This document shows, piece after piece, positions 41,653 through 50,246 of a DNA stretch of 64,000 nt. Source of the stretch: GCA-016699895 sp964633435. Its GTDB lineage: Bacteria > Patescibacteriota > Saccharimonadia > Saccharimonadales > Saccharimonadaceae. Positions within the stretch are counted from its first letter, which is position 1, and every line of letters begins with the position of its first letter. Both the position numbers and the translations under genes were made by a program. The stretch is from positions 20,010 through 84,009 of the forward strand of contig CAZWHA010000004.1 in the NCBI GenBank assembly GCA_964633435.1, written 5' to 3'. The notes beneath the pieces are model-generated. The model was not told the origin of the DNA. It saw only the letters and a program-made list of their open reading frames with translations, and did not search any database.

Positions 41653-44466
41653 CTATAAAACCGTGCGTAGATAGTGGCCGGTGTGAGATGCAGAGTTTCC
41701 TGCAATTTCCTCGGGGGTGCCACTGGCAATGACGTAACCACCATTCAGGCCGCCATCCGGCCCAAGGTCGATGACATGATCGGCCGATTTAATCACATCC
41801 AAATTATGTTCAATAATGATCATGCTGTTGCCAGTACTGACTAGTTTCTGCAGCACACCAAGCAAGCGATTAACATCGTCCGAATGCAGTCCAGTAGTCG
41901 GTTCGTCTAAAATATAGAGTGTCTTGCCAGTGGCTCGCCGACTAAGTTCGGTTGCCAGTTTGATGCGCTGGGCCTCGCCGCCCGAAAACGTCGTAGCTGG
42001 CTGGCCTAGTCGAATATAGCCGAGACCAACTTCAACCAGGGTATCCATCTTGCGCGCGATAGTTGGTACGTTTTTGAAAAACTCGGCAGCTTCGCTCACG
42101 GTCATATCGAGCACCTCACTGACATTTTTGCCTTTGTATTTAATTTCCAGCGCTTCGCGGTTATATCGTTTGCCGTGACACTCCTCGCACGGAACATAAA
42201 CATCTGGCAAAAAGTGCATTTCAATTTTGATCACACCGTCACCCTGACAATTTTCACAGCGCCCACCCCGCACATTAAAACTAAATCGACCGGCTTTATA
42301 GCCACGAATATTGGCTTCTGGCGTCGCGGCAAATAATTCGCGAATCGGTGTAAATACGCCAGTGTACGTCGCTGGGTTAGAGCGCGGCGTGCGACCAATC
42401 GGCGATTGATCAATCACAATCACCTTGTCGAGATGATTAATGCCATCAATCGTTTTATGCGCCCCAGCTATTTCGTGAGCCCGGTGCAATCTGGTGGACA
42501 ATTCCTTGGCGAGGATATCATTAACCAGTGTCGATTTGCCAGAACCGCTAACACCACTCACCACATTCAACACGCCGAGTGGAAAGACGACATCAATATT
42601 TTTCAGATTATGTTCGCGAGCACCTTTCACAATTAACTGACGTTTCGGATCGAGTGAGCGACGTTTTTTCGGCACAGCAATCTGTCTCTGGCCGGACAGA
42701 TATTGGCCAGTGATGCTATCTGTATTTTTAGCAACTTTATCTGGCGTACCATGAGCAACAATGCGTCCACCATGCTCGCCAGCGCCTGGACCAACGTCAA
42801 TCAAATAATCACTGGCGCGAATAGTGTCTTCGTCATGTTCAACCACTAACACCGTATTCCCCAAGTCACGTAAATGTTTCAGGGTGGCAATTAATCGATC
42901 GTTATCGCGCTGGTGTAGCCCAATTGACGGCTCGTCCAGGACATACAAAACACCTTGTAGACCACTGCCGATCTGCGTCGCTAAACGAATGCGCTGAGCT
43001 TCACCACCAGACAACGTATTGGCAGCCCGTCCGAGCTCTAGATAATCTAATCCTACGTTACTCATAAAACCGAGGCGAGCGGTAATCTCTTTGAAAATTT
43101 GTTTAGCGATGACCTGTTCCTGGTCAGTTAGTTCAATTTTATTCTGAAATAGATCGAGAGCATCATCAACACCCAAATTGCAAATATCAACAATACTGAG
43201 GTCTTTGAATGTTACCGCCTGGACAACTGGTTTCAACCGAGCACCATGACAAGTCATACACTCGCGCTCACGCATAAAGCGCTCGATGTCCCGGCGCATA
43301 AAATCGCTATCCGTTTCTTTCCAACGACGCTCGAGATTTGGAATCACCCCTTCGTAGGTTGTATCGAAATAACGGCCGTTGCCGAGCTGAACCGTGTATT
43401 TTTGAGGGCCAGTGCCATAGAGAACTTGTTGCCGAGCGTCGTCAGACATCTCTCGAACCGGCGTCTTCAGATTGAAACCTTGCTTTTCAGCCACGGCTTC
43501 GAGTTTTTTCATCCACCAGGCATCGCTGTTAACACGGTTAAACGGCCGAATTGCCCCCTCTGCGATCGTCAGATTGTCGTTGAGCACCAAATCGGGATCG
43601 ACTTCGAGTCGAGAACCCAGCCCGGTACAGGTTGGACAGGCGCCAAAGGGCGCATTAAAGCTAAACAGGCGCGGTTCAAGTTCAGGAATTGGTTCTTCTG
43701 GATGATCGACACAGGCATAGCGCTCGGAAAAAACATGAACCTCATCGTTATCGGCATCAAAAATCTCGACTGTGCCACTGCCAATCTCCAGGGCTTGCTC
43801 GACGCTCTGCGTAATACGACTGGTTGCATCGGCAGCAATCACCAGGCGATCAACGATCAGTTCAATATCATGTTTATACTGCTTATCGAGTTCAGGCCAC
43901 TCATCCAGCGCATAGATCACACCGTCAACCCGAGCTCGAGCAAAACCTTTGGTACGATATTGTTCGGGAATGTGGGCAAACTCACCTTTCTTTTGCTTGG
44001 CCAGGGGTGCGCCAATATAAACTCGCTTGCCATCGAGGTGCATAATTTCATCAATAATCGCCTGCGCGGTGCGACGATGCACTTCCTGACCACAAACTGG
44101 ACAATGCGGAATGCCAACTCTGGCATAGAGCAGGCGTAAATAATCATAGATTTCAGTGACCGTCGCGACCGTCGAGCGCGGATTACGACTGGCGGATTTC
44201 TGGTCAATCGAGATTGCCGGGGACAAACCATCAATCTGATCAACATCAGGTTTTTCCATCAGACCTAAAAACTGTCTGGCATAGGAACTGAGTGATTCGA
44301 CGTAACGACGTTGGCCTTCGGCATAGATTGTATCAAACGCCAACGAAGATTTACCCGATCCCGATAATCCAGTAATAACTACCAATTGATCGCGCGGAAT
44401 TTCGACATCGACGTCTTTCAGGTTATGTTCGCGGGCACCTAGAACCCGAATCACATTGTCGCTCAT
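41653..44466 (-). CDS. uvrA: Excinuclease ABC subunit A
   Basis: DNA damage sensor of nucleotide excision repair, 937 residues, normal length. Two ABC ATPase modules: Walker A GLSGSGKSS near residue 32 and GVSGSGKST near 630; signatures LSGGEAQRIRLA and FSGGEAQRIKLA; Walker B VLDEPSIGLH and ILDEPTTGLH. Zinc sites: CPVCG, CMTCHG, CENCQGDG...CEECHGKRY. TGATAGAAT ends 9 nt before the ATG, giving a leader of about 3 nt. Confidence 0.98.
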   Translation of the reverse strand: MSDNVIRVLGAREHNLKDVDVEIPRDQLVVITGLSGSGKSSLAFDTIYAEGQRRYVESLSSYARQFLGLMEKPDVDQIDGLSPAISIDQKSASRNPRSTVATVTEIYDYLRLLYARVGIPHCPVCGQEVHRRTAQAIIDEIMHLDGKRVYIGAPLAKQKKGEFAHIPEQYRTKGFARARVDGVIYALDEWPELDKQYKHDIELIVDRLVIAADATSRITQSVEQALEIGSGTVEIFDADNDEVHVFSERYACVDHPEEPIPELEPRLFSFNAPFGACPTCTGLGSRLEVDPDLVLNDNLTIAEGAIRPFNRVNSDAWWMKKLEAVAEKQGFNLKTPVREMSDDARQQVLYGTGPQKYTVQLGNGRYFDTTYEGVIPNLERRWKETDSDFMRRDIERFMRERECMTCHGARLKPVVQAVTFKDLSIVDICNLGVDDALDLFQNKIELTDQEQVIAKQIFKEITARLGFMSNVGLDYLELGRAANTLSGGEAQRIRLATQIGSGLQGVLYVLDEPSIGLHQRDNDRLIATLKHLRDLGNTVLVVEHDEDTIRASDYLIDVGPGAGEHGGRIVAHGTPDKVAKNTDSITGQYLSGQRQIAVPKKRRSLDPKRQLIVKGAREHNLKNIDVVFPLGVLNVVSGVSGSGKSTLVNDILAKELSTRLHRAHEIAGAHKTIDGINHLDKVIVIDQSPIGRTPRSNPATYTGVFTPIRELFAATPEANIRGYKAGRFSFNVRGGRCENCQGDGVIKIEMHFLPDVYVPCEECHGKRYNREALEIKYKGKNVSEVLDMTVSEAAEFFKNVPTIARKMDTLVEVGLGYIRLGQPATTFSGGEAQRIKLATELSRRATGKTLYILDEPTTGLHSDDVNRLLGVLQKLVSTGNSMIIIEHNLDVIKSADHVIDLGPDGGLNGGYVIASGTPEEIAGNSASHTGHYLRTVL

Positions 44467-44508
44467 AGCTGGTACATTCTATCACTTTTTGGCAAAAAAA
44501 TCCAGAGA

Positions 44509-45927
44509 CTAGACATCAACCGGCATGATTGATTCAATCCAGAGCTGAATCTCTTCTAGCACGAATTGTCGATCGGTATCATGTGTCTGCTCGGCTAATT
44601 GCGCTAACCGCTGCATATAACCTGGCAACTCGCGCTGGAATTTGTCGGACTTGAACTGTTCCCACTTTTCGCGCTCTGATTCGCTGAGTGATTTTGGAAA
44701 TTGTCGCGCTTTATAGCGAAATAACAGTTCTGGCAACCGCTCGTCGACAAAGGTTGGGTGAAAATCGGCTAGTGCGCCACCATCTGCGTTACGAACCGCA
44801 TTAATTTTTGGCTTATCGGCATCAGGTGTAAAACTATCATACAGCTGGCCCTCGACATCAGAATTTTTTGGAAAGTCTGGGCGATCCTGCCAAGCAACAG
44901 CGATTTTATCAATCAGATCACGACTGTCCAGTAATTGATCACGGTGCCGGGTGATAGTTTCGATATCGAGCGCCAAGCGCTGCTGCGACGCCGGATCGAG
45001 TGCACTGATTTTGGCAACTGCTGGACAACGATTATACATTAGTTCTTTGACTGGAATCGGCACAAAACCATCTTGGCGACGCTCTTCGTAGCTAGCATTG
45101 AGCCGTTGACTAAGCTCATCCGCTGTCAGATCCTTGAAATCATCAGGGGTAAAACGCAGATTATATACCAAAACTGAGCCTGGTTTTCGCCCCGGCGCAA
45201 TCGGAAAGGCCACAGTAGTTTTCTCATACTGTCCGTCATATCGACCGCTGGCATAAATAAACGGTTCGGGATTTTCGAGATTTACGAGCTCGGCGGCGGC
45301 TTTTTTGTCGCGCATCGTCAGCAGATAGTTAAACATTTTGGGCTGCTGTGATTTTAATAATCTCGCCACACCAATCAACGCCTCGACATCGCTCAGTGCA
45401 TCGTGGGCATGTTTATGTTCCAGGTGATTGGCTTTTGATAGTAACTCTAATCGATTGGTCGCTCTGCCCTCGGCGTCAACCGGCCACTCGATACCGTCCG
45501 GCCTGAGCGCTCGAAACAAACGAACTACGTCGAGCAAATCCCACCGCGATCGACCGTCTGCCCAGCTCCATTCATAGGGATCATAAAAGTTCCGCCACAA
45601 AGTATGTCGCATAAATTCATCGTCGAAACGAATGTTGTTGTAACCGACCATAATTGTCTGCGGTGTTGCAATATCATCGGTAAACAGCCGAGTAAATTCC
45701 GCTTCGTCAAGGCCATCGGCGAGGGTTTGTTGCGGGGTAATACCTGTCACCAACAACGCTTCGGGCGAAGGCAGAATATCGTCAGTCAGTCGGACCAGTA
45801 CATTAACCGGCTCACCAATTGGATGCAGCTCCATATCGGTCCGCTGACCCGCAAACTGCATAATACGGTCGTTGCGAGCTGAAAGTCCGCTAGTTTCCAA
45901 ATCGTAAAAGAAAAAGGTTTGCGCCAT
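44509..45927 (-). CDS. sbcB: Exodeoxyribonuclease I (SbcB)
   Basis: 3'-5' single-strand DNA exonuclease of the DEDDh family, 472 residues. Seen: ExoI FYDLETSGLSARNDRIMQFAGQRTD (D, E), ExoII GYNNIRFDDEFMRHTLWRNFYDPYEW, ExoIII HAHDALSDVEALIGVARLL (H, D), then the SH3-like domain and the C-terminal helical domain (ELLFRYKARQFPKSLSESEREKWEQF) that contacts SSB. The ATG follows the obg stop directly (TAG-ATG), so the two are coupled. Confidence 0.96.
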   Translation of the reverse strand: MAQTFFFYDLETSGLSARNDRIMQFAGQRTDMELHPIGEPVNVLVRLTDDILPSPEALLVTGITPQQTLADGLDEAEFTRLFTDDIATPQTIMVGYNNIRFDDEFMRHTLWRNFYDPYEWSWADGRSRWDLLDVVRLFRALRPDGIEWPVDAEGRATNRLELLSKANHLEHKHAHDALSDVEALIGVARLLKSQQPKMFNYLLTMRDKKAAAELVNLENPEPFIYASGRYDGQYEKTTVAFPIAPGRKPGSVLVYNLRFTPDDFKDLTADELSQRLNASYEERRQDGFVPIPVKELMYNRCPAVAKISALDPASQQRLALDIETITRHRDQLLDSRDLIDKIAVAWQDRPDFPKNSDVEGQLYDSFTPDADKPKINAVRNADGGALADFHPTFVDERLPELLFRYKARQFPKSLSESEREKWEQFKSDKFQRELPGYMQRLAQLAEQTHDTDRQFVLEEIQLWIESIMPVDV

Positions 45928-47208
45928 CTACTGTTCCATTAGTGTGAATTCGTAATCGCCAATTTTGATCAGACTGTTTGATGCGGCACCCTGGCGGTTC
46001 AATTCGTGCATAATCCCCATTTTGCGCATAATATCCCGCAAACGATTGACGCCGTGAATATTTCCAAAATCAGTTCGGGCAGCAAATTTCTCGATCTTGG
46101 CGCCCGTGACCAGGAAATAGCCGTCGAGCTTTTCAACCGTCCAAGCTTCATCGAGCTGTGACTGACTCAGACTAATCGTTGGGATAGCTTCCTCATCATC
46201 CGATTCCAGTTCGGCCAGGCGTTCGGCCTTTTCAGTTTGTACCACTTGCACCAGCCGACGCAGCACTTCGGTGAGGTTCCGATGCGCGCTCGAACTAATG
46301 GCAAGTACTGGACTATTGGTAACACCAGCGAGCACCTCGGTCTGCATCGCAATAATTTCGTCATCAACGGCATCGGTTTTGGTGAGTGCTACGATCTCCG
46401 GTTTGGCTGCCAAATTGGTGCTATAATTTTCCAGTTCCTGTCGGATTTTCTGATATGCATCCGCCACATCATCGGTCAAAACATCGATCAAGTGCAAAAT
46501 AACAGAAGTGCGCTCGACATGTCGCAAAAAGGCATCGCCGAGACCTTTACCCTCGCTAGCGCCTTCAATCAGCCCCGGAATGTCGGCAATCAGGAGCGTT
46601 TGATCATCAATATCCGCCACGCCGAGATTGGGCGTCAAGGTGGTAAAGGCATAATCAGCAATTTCCGGTTTAGCGTTACTCACAACGCTGAGGAATGTTG
46701 ATTTACCAGCATTCGGAAAACCAACCAAACCAACATCGGCTAGAATCTTGAGCTCTAGCGTGGCCTCGAACTTTTCACCCTTTTCGCCAATTTCGGCAAT
46801 CCGAGGTGCCTGACGAGTTGATGATTTGAAATGAGCATTACCAAAACCACCACTACCGCCACGGGCAATCACTACTTCTGCGCCTGGGTCGATCAGATCA
46901 GCCAGCACTTCGTCGTCACGTTTGACAATCGTCCCAAGTGGGACTTTGACCAGTAAATTACTACCGCTACGACCGTGTTTATCGCGTTTGGATCCGTCGC
47001 TGCCATTGTCGGCTTTGAGTTCTGGTTTGTACCGAAAATCGACCAAGGTATTCAGATTAGGATCAGCCACAAACACCACATCACCGCCCTGGCCGCCATC
47101 ACCACCATCGGGACCGCCTTTGTCGACGTATTTTTCATGTCGAAAACTAACAGCGCCACGACCACCGTTGCCGGCTGTAACGAAAACTTTAGCCATATCT
47201 ACAAACAT
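45928..47208 (-). CDS. obgE: GTPase Obg
   Basis: Ribosome-assembly GTPase of 426 residues: glycine-rich Obg domain (MFVDMAKVFVTAGNGGRGAVSFRHEKYVDKGGPDGGDGGQGGDV), G domain (GFPNAGKSTF, DIPGLIEGA, TKTDAVD) and the C-terminal OCT domain. TGGTATGAT ends 7 nt before the ATG at 47208, which matches the family N-terminus MFVD; the upstream ATG at 47220 overlaps the -10 box. Leaderless. Cotranscribed with sbcB. Confidence 0.97.
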   Translation of the reverse strand: MFVDMAKVFVTAGNGGRGAVSFRHEKYVDKGGPDGGDGGQGGDVVFVADPNLNTLVDFRYKPELKADNGSDGSKRDKHGRSGSNLLVKVPLGTIVKRDDEVLADLIDPGAEVVIARGGSGGFGNAHFKSSTRQAPRIAEIGEKGEKFEATLELKILADVGLVGFPNAGKSTFLSVVSNAKPEIADYAFTTLTPNLGVADIDDQTLLIADIPGLIEGASEGKGLGDAFLRHVERTSVILHLIDVLTDDVADAYQKIRQELENYSTNLAAKPEIVALTKTDAVDDEIIAMQTEVLAGVTNSPVLAISSSAHRNLTEVLRRLVQVVQTEKAERLAELESDDEEAIPTISLSQSQLDEAWTVEKLDGYFLVTGAKIEKFAARTDFGNIHGVNRLRDIMRKMGIMHELNRQGAASNSLIKIGDYEFTLMEQ

Positions 47209-47225
47209 ACCCTCTATCATACCAG

Positions 47226-47252
47226 AAAAGCGCCGCCAGAGCGACGCTTTCG
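47226..47252 (-). terminator. Terminator after the CHAP/LysM gene
   Basis: Minus-strand hairpin AAAGCG-T-CGC / GCG-G-CGCTTT followed by a short T stretch, between the CHAP gene stop and the obg promoter. Confidence 0.6.
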
Positions 47253-47269
47253 AGGTTAACGGTCAAAAT

Positions 47270-48394
47270 TTAATGAATGTACTTGTAGGCGCCGGGGTTA
47301 GGAATGATGCGCGTACTAACCTTGCCCCAGCCAGTACCCGGTCCACCATGATAATTCATCTCTGACACTGTAATTGTGCCGTCAGCATTGATGCTTTCCA
47401 CTACACCGACATGTCCAGCGTAACCAGCATCCGTCTGAAATACGGCTCCCGGTGCTGGCGTACGGTTGACCACATAGCCAGCTGCCGCCGCGCGATTATC
47501 CCAGGTGTTAGCGTTGCCTAAGTTGCTCGGCAATGGTCGACCAATCTGAACTCGGCGATTAAAGGCATACCAGGTACAGTAGCCATAGGCATACGTATTA
47601 CCTGCCGAGTACGGTACATAGGTAGTGCTCGGCTTTGCCGTACCACTATTAGTGTTAGTTGAGAGAGTTGGCGCGCGATAACCTGGTCGCTCGTTATCCG
47701 GCAACGTACCACCCGGAATCAAAATCTTTGCCCCCGAGACAACTGTATCACCATCTAAACCATTGGCCGTCATAATGCTGTCAATATTAGACTGATACTT
47801 GCTGGCGATATCTTCGAGTTTACTATCGCTTTTGGCTGTATACACCACGCCATCAGTGGCTGGAATGGTTACTGTCGCACCTACAGCTACCGTGCCACTC
47901 GTTAAATTATTAGCCCAACGCACGGTTTGTTCCGAGATGCTAAACTTTGCAGCGATGCTGGCGACCGAATCGCCCTCAACAGTCGTATAGGAAGTAATCG
48001 GCTCGACCTTAGCGGTTGGATCAGTAATTTGCGGTTTGCTAATCGTAGCCGATTCGTGCTGCTCCAACTCGGCACTAGTCGTCACTGAAATCGATTGCTC
48101 AGAAACACTATCCGATACCGATAAATTAGCCGTACCAGCAACACTGGCTGCCAAGTTAGCGGCCTGCGCTGTATCAACCGTTGTAGCCTTTTTGTTTCCT
48201 GTTGAAACGATGGTTGTGCTCGTCAGATTACTGTCCTGAGTCCTGTCGGCCTTGACGCTGGGTGATTTGTAGCCAGGCAAAACCAAAACCAATAAAACCA
48301 ATAATGCACCCGAATAAATAGCTAATCTTGTTTTGTCCTTGGACGAAGACCGTTTGGACTTCTTGGACGCGACAAATTGTGGAAGTTTACTAAT
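47270..48394 (-). CDS. LysM + CHAP cell-wall hydrolase with probable AUU start
   Basis: 374 residues: basic N-terminus, one membrane helix (LAIYSGALLVLLVLVLPGY, about 29-47), Ser/Thr-rich linker, two LysM repeats (SYTTVEGDSVASIAAKFSISEQTVRWAN, VYTAKSDSKLEDIASKYQSNIDSIMTAN), and a CHAP amidase/endopeptidase domain with catalytic Cys (YGYCTWYAFNRR) and His (AGHVGVVESI). No ATG, GTG or TTG gives a complete N-terminus: the first TTG, at 48301, falls inside the helix. AAGGAG lies 6 nt before an in-frame ATT at 48394, giving an N-terminus of ordinary type. An in-frame stop lies just upstream. Strong promoter and a leader of about 160 nt. Confidence 0.85.
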   Translation of the reverse strand: MSKLPQFVASKKSKRSSSKDKTRLAIYSGALLVLLVLVLPGYKSPSVKADRTQDSNLTSTTIVSTGNKKATTVDTAQAANLAASVAGTANLSVSDSVSEQSISVTTSAELEQHESATISKPQITDPTAKVEPITSYTTVEGDSVASIAAKFSISEQTVRWANNLTSGTVAVGATVTIPATDGVVYTAKSDSKLEDIASKYQSNIDSIMTANGLDGDTVVSGAKILIPGGTLPDNERPGYRAPTLSTNTNSGTAKPSTTYVPYSAGNTYAYGYCTWYAFNRRVQIGRPLPSNLGNANTWDNRAAAAGYVVNRTPAPGAVFQTDAGYAGHVGVVESINADGTITVSEMNYHGGPGTGWGKVSTRIIPNPGAYKYIH

Positions 48395-48558
48395 AACTTT
48401 CTCCTTGCTCTGACGTTACCGCCGAGCCGCCGCCAACCGATCCCGACACTAGTTAATGTCCGTTAGTTGAATCGACCTTCTCGCTTTAATCATATACTGA
48501 CAGATCAATTGGTGGGCCGCTGATAGGAATTGCGATTAGACAATCCGCATCTTTGGCG
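48395..48558 (-). promoter_or_regulatory. Long 5' leader of the CHAP/LysM gene
   Basis: From the start site near 48558 to the ATT start codon, with no gene in it. It contains a GACATT-AACT-AGTGTC hairpin and a G/C-rich GGCGGCGGCTCGG stretch before the Shine-Dalgarno. Cell-wall hydrolase leaders elsewhere often carry c-di-AMP riboswitches, but I do not see that consensus here. Confidence 0.5.
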
Positions 48559-48564
48559 CTTACT

Positions 48565-48593
48565 ATTATAGCAAATGGTTAAATTTTGGTCAA
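48565..48593 (-). promoter_or_regulatory. Strong promoter of the CHAP/LysM gene
   Basis: Minus-strand TTGACC (48593-48588), 17 nt, TATAAT (48570-48565) with TGC as extended -10. Confidence 0.8.
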
Positions 48594-48610
48594 GTCGAAC
48601 TGCAGACTTT

Positions 48611-49822
48611 TTAGCGACAGGACTCCTGACAATATGCCTGAATATTAGCATTGTGTTCATCGAGCGATTTGGCGAAAAACGTCTGGCCGGCATAGGCGTC
48701 ATCACCTGCCACAAAGTAGTAATAATCGGTCTGGGCCGGACTGGCAGTCGCCTGCAGAGCTGTAAGAGTTGGATTTGCGATCGGTCCTGGCGGCAATCCA
48801 CTATAAAGACGCGTATTATAGACCGAATCACAGGTAGGGCTATTGACATTACAGAGTCCCTGCGCATACGCATAATGAAACGTTACGTCCGATCCGAGCG
48901 AGATACTACTCTGTAAACGATTATAAAAGACACTGGCCACCTTTTTTTGATCTTCATCGCCAGAGACTTCTTTGGTAATGATCGAAGCCAAGGTCACACC
49001 CTGATGAAATGTCAGTCCATGCGCCGCAAAACTAGCCTGCAAATCATTCTCGGCTGCAATGACGGCAAACTGGTCGAGCGCCTTTTGAATGATAATTTCG
49101 AGCTTGGCATTGGAATACACCCGATAGGTATCAGGGAAAATATAGCCTTCTAGACTAGCGCCCTCTGGCCGGTAATTCAGAATGCTGCCACTATAGCTCG
49201 CCGCATAGGCAGTATCAATATCAGTGTCACTATAACCATACTTTTTCCAGGTGGAACGGAGCTGTTTGAGCGTTAATCCCGGCGGCACCTGAACATCAAC
49301 TTCGCTAATGTCAGCTTGTTTTAGTTTGTCCGCAATCTCTGGTGTCGAATAACTGGCACTCAGACTATGAGTACCGGCCTGAATAGTGCTATGGTTCAGC
49401 TGAGCATAAATCCGATAGGCCAGCGCGTTACGAATAAAGCCAGCTTTTTGCAGAGCTGCGGCAACTTCCTCAGTTGTGGCGCCTTTGTCAACCACAAATC
49501 GACGGAGCGATGTATCGCTACTATTGACCGGCTGCAGCGAGGTCGTCCACCAGATAACCACGGCAGCCGCGCAGAGTCCCAGCAGCGCCAGAACCGATAG
49601 TATCGCTCGGCGCAAGCGATGTCGCTCGCGGGTCGCCTGGCGCTCCAGTTTTCGCTCCTTTTTGCGAGTTTTTTTCGCTTGTTTTGCTGTCAATTCTGGG
49701 CCAACCAACAGCGCAAAATTAAGTTCAATAAAGTTACGAGCTATCTCAAACGAAGGCCGGCGCTTGAACTTGGCGACGGGTTTTTTAGCTGATTTCATTA
49801 CTGGCTTCTTAATGGGCTCCAT
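48611..49822 (-). CDS. mltG: Endolytic murein transglycosylase MltG-like
   Basis: 403 residues: long Lys/Arg-rich cytoplasmic tail (about 85 residues), one membrane helix (AILSVLALLGLCAAAVVIWW), a LysM-like subdomain and the YceG catalytic domain with LEGYIFPDTYRV, LASIITKEVSGDEDQKKVASVFYNRL (catalytic Glu), SDVTFHYA and YNTRLYSGLPPGPIANP. It cleaves nascent glycan strands and so sets their length. The start overlaps ruvX by 14 nt with GAGGGG upstream. Last gene of the PilM-like / large membrane protein / ruvX / mltG operon. Confidence 0.95.
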   Translation of the reverse strand: MEPIKKPVMKSAKKPVAKFKRRPSFEIARNFIELNFALLVGPELTAKQAKKTRKKERKLERQATRERHRLRRAILSVLALLGLCAAAVVIWWTTSLQPVNSSDTSLRRFVVDKGATTEEVAAALQKAGFIRNALAYRIYAQLNHSTIQAGTHSLSASYSTPEIADKLKQADISEVDVQVPPGLTLKQLRSTWKKYGYSDTDIDTAYAASYSGSILNYRPEGASLEGYIFPDTYRVYSNAKLEIIIQKALDQFAVIAAENDLQASFAAHGLTFHQGVTLASIITKEVSGDEDQKKVASVFYNRLQSSISLGSDVTFHYAYAQGLCNVNSPTCDSVYNTRLYSGLPPGPIANPTLTALQATASPAQTDYYYFVAGDDAYAGQTFFAKSLDEHNANIQAYCQESCR

Positions 49823-50246
49823 GCTTCGTCCCCTCTAGGAAATCAGTTAAAATCAACGCTGCCGCTTCGCTATCAAGTGTTCCGTCGCGCAGCATCGTTT
49901 CACGAAAGTCACGACGTTGCCGCAGACGCTGCTCAGCCTCGAGCGAAGTCACACTTTCATCCTGCAGGATAACCTCGATACCCGTCTCGACAGCCAAGCG
50001 GTCGGCGAATTGACGCGAAAATTGCGACTGAGCCGTTTCCTCACCCTGGCCGTTGCGTGGCAAGCCAACTACCGCCGTCTGGGCGCCTTCGTGCTGAATA
50101 ATTTCGGCTAGTTGCTGGAAAGTTGCCTGGTCGTTATTGATAGCTGGCAGCGGCATCGCGATTCCCACCATATCGTCGCCACGAGCTAGACCGATGCGGC
50201 GCGTGCCCACATCGAGCCCAATAACCACCCCATGCGCCCTATTCAT
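49809..50246 (-). CDS. ruvX: Putative pre-16S rRNA nuclease / Holliday junction resolvase RuvX (YqgF)
   Basis: 145 residues, RNase H-like fold. Seen: IGLDVGTRRIGLARGD with the first catalytic Asp, VVGLPRNGQGEETAQSQFSRQFADRL, VILQDESVTSLEAEQRL (Glu) and DSEAAALILTDFLEG (Asp). The ATG at 50246 lies within the end of the preceding gene (8-nt overlap). In many bacteria ruvX neighbours mltG, as here. Confidence 0.94.
   Translation of the reverse strand: MNRAHGVVIGLDVGTRRIGLARGDDMVGIAMPLPAINNDQATFQQLAEIIQHEGAQTAVVGLPRNGQGEETAQSQFSRQFADRLAVETGIEVILQDESVTSLEAEQRLRQRRDFRETMLRDGTLDSEAAALILTDFLEGTKHGAH

Noticed and set aside
43246..44139. Long open frame on the plus strand opposite uvrA
   Set aside because: It is the shadow of a conserved, motif-complete uvrA; no promoter, Shine-Dalgarno or protein-like pattern of its own.
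48395..48558. c-di-AMP (ydaO) riboswitch in the wall hydrolase leader
   Set aside because: The expected conserved core and pseudoknot sequences are not recognisable; only the gene context fits.
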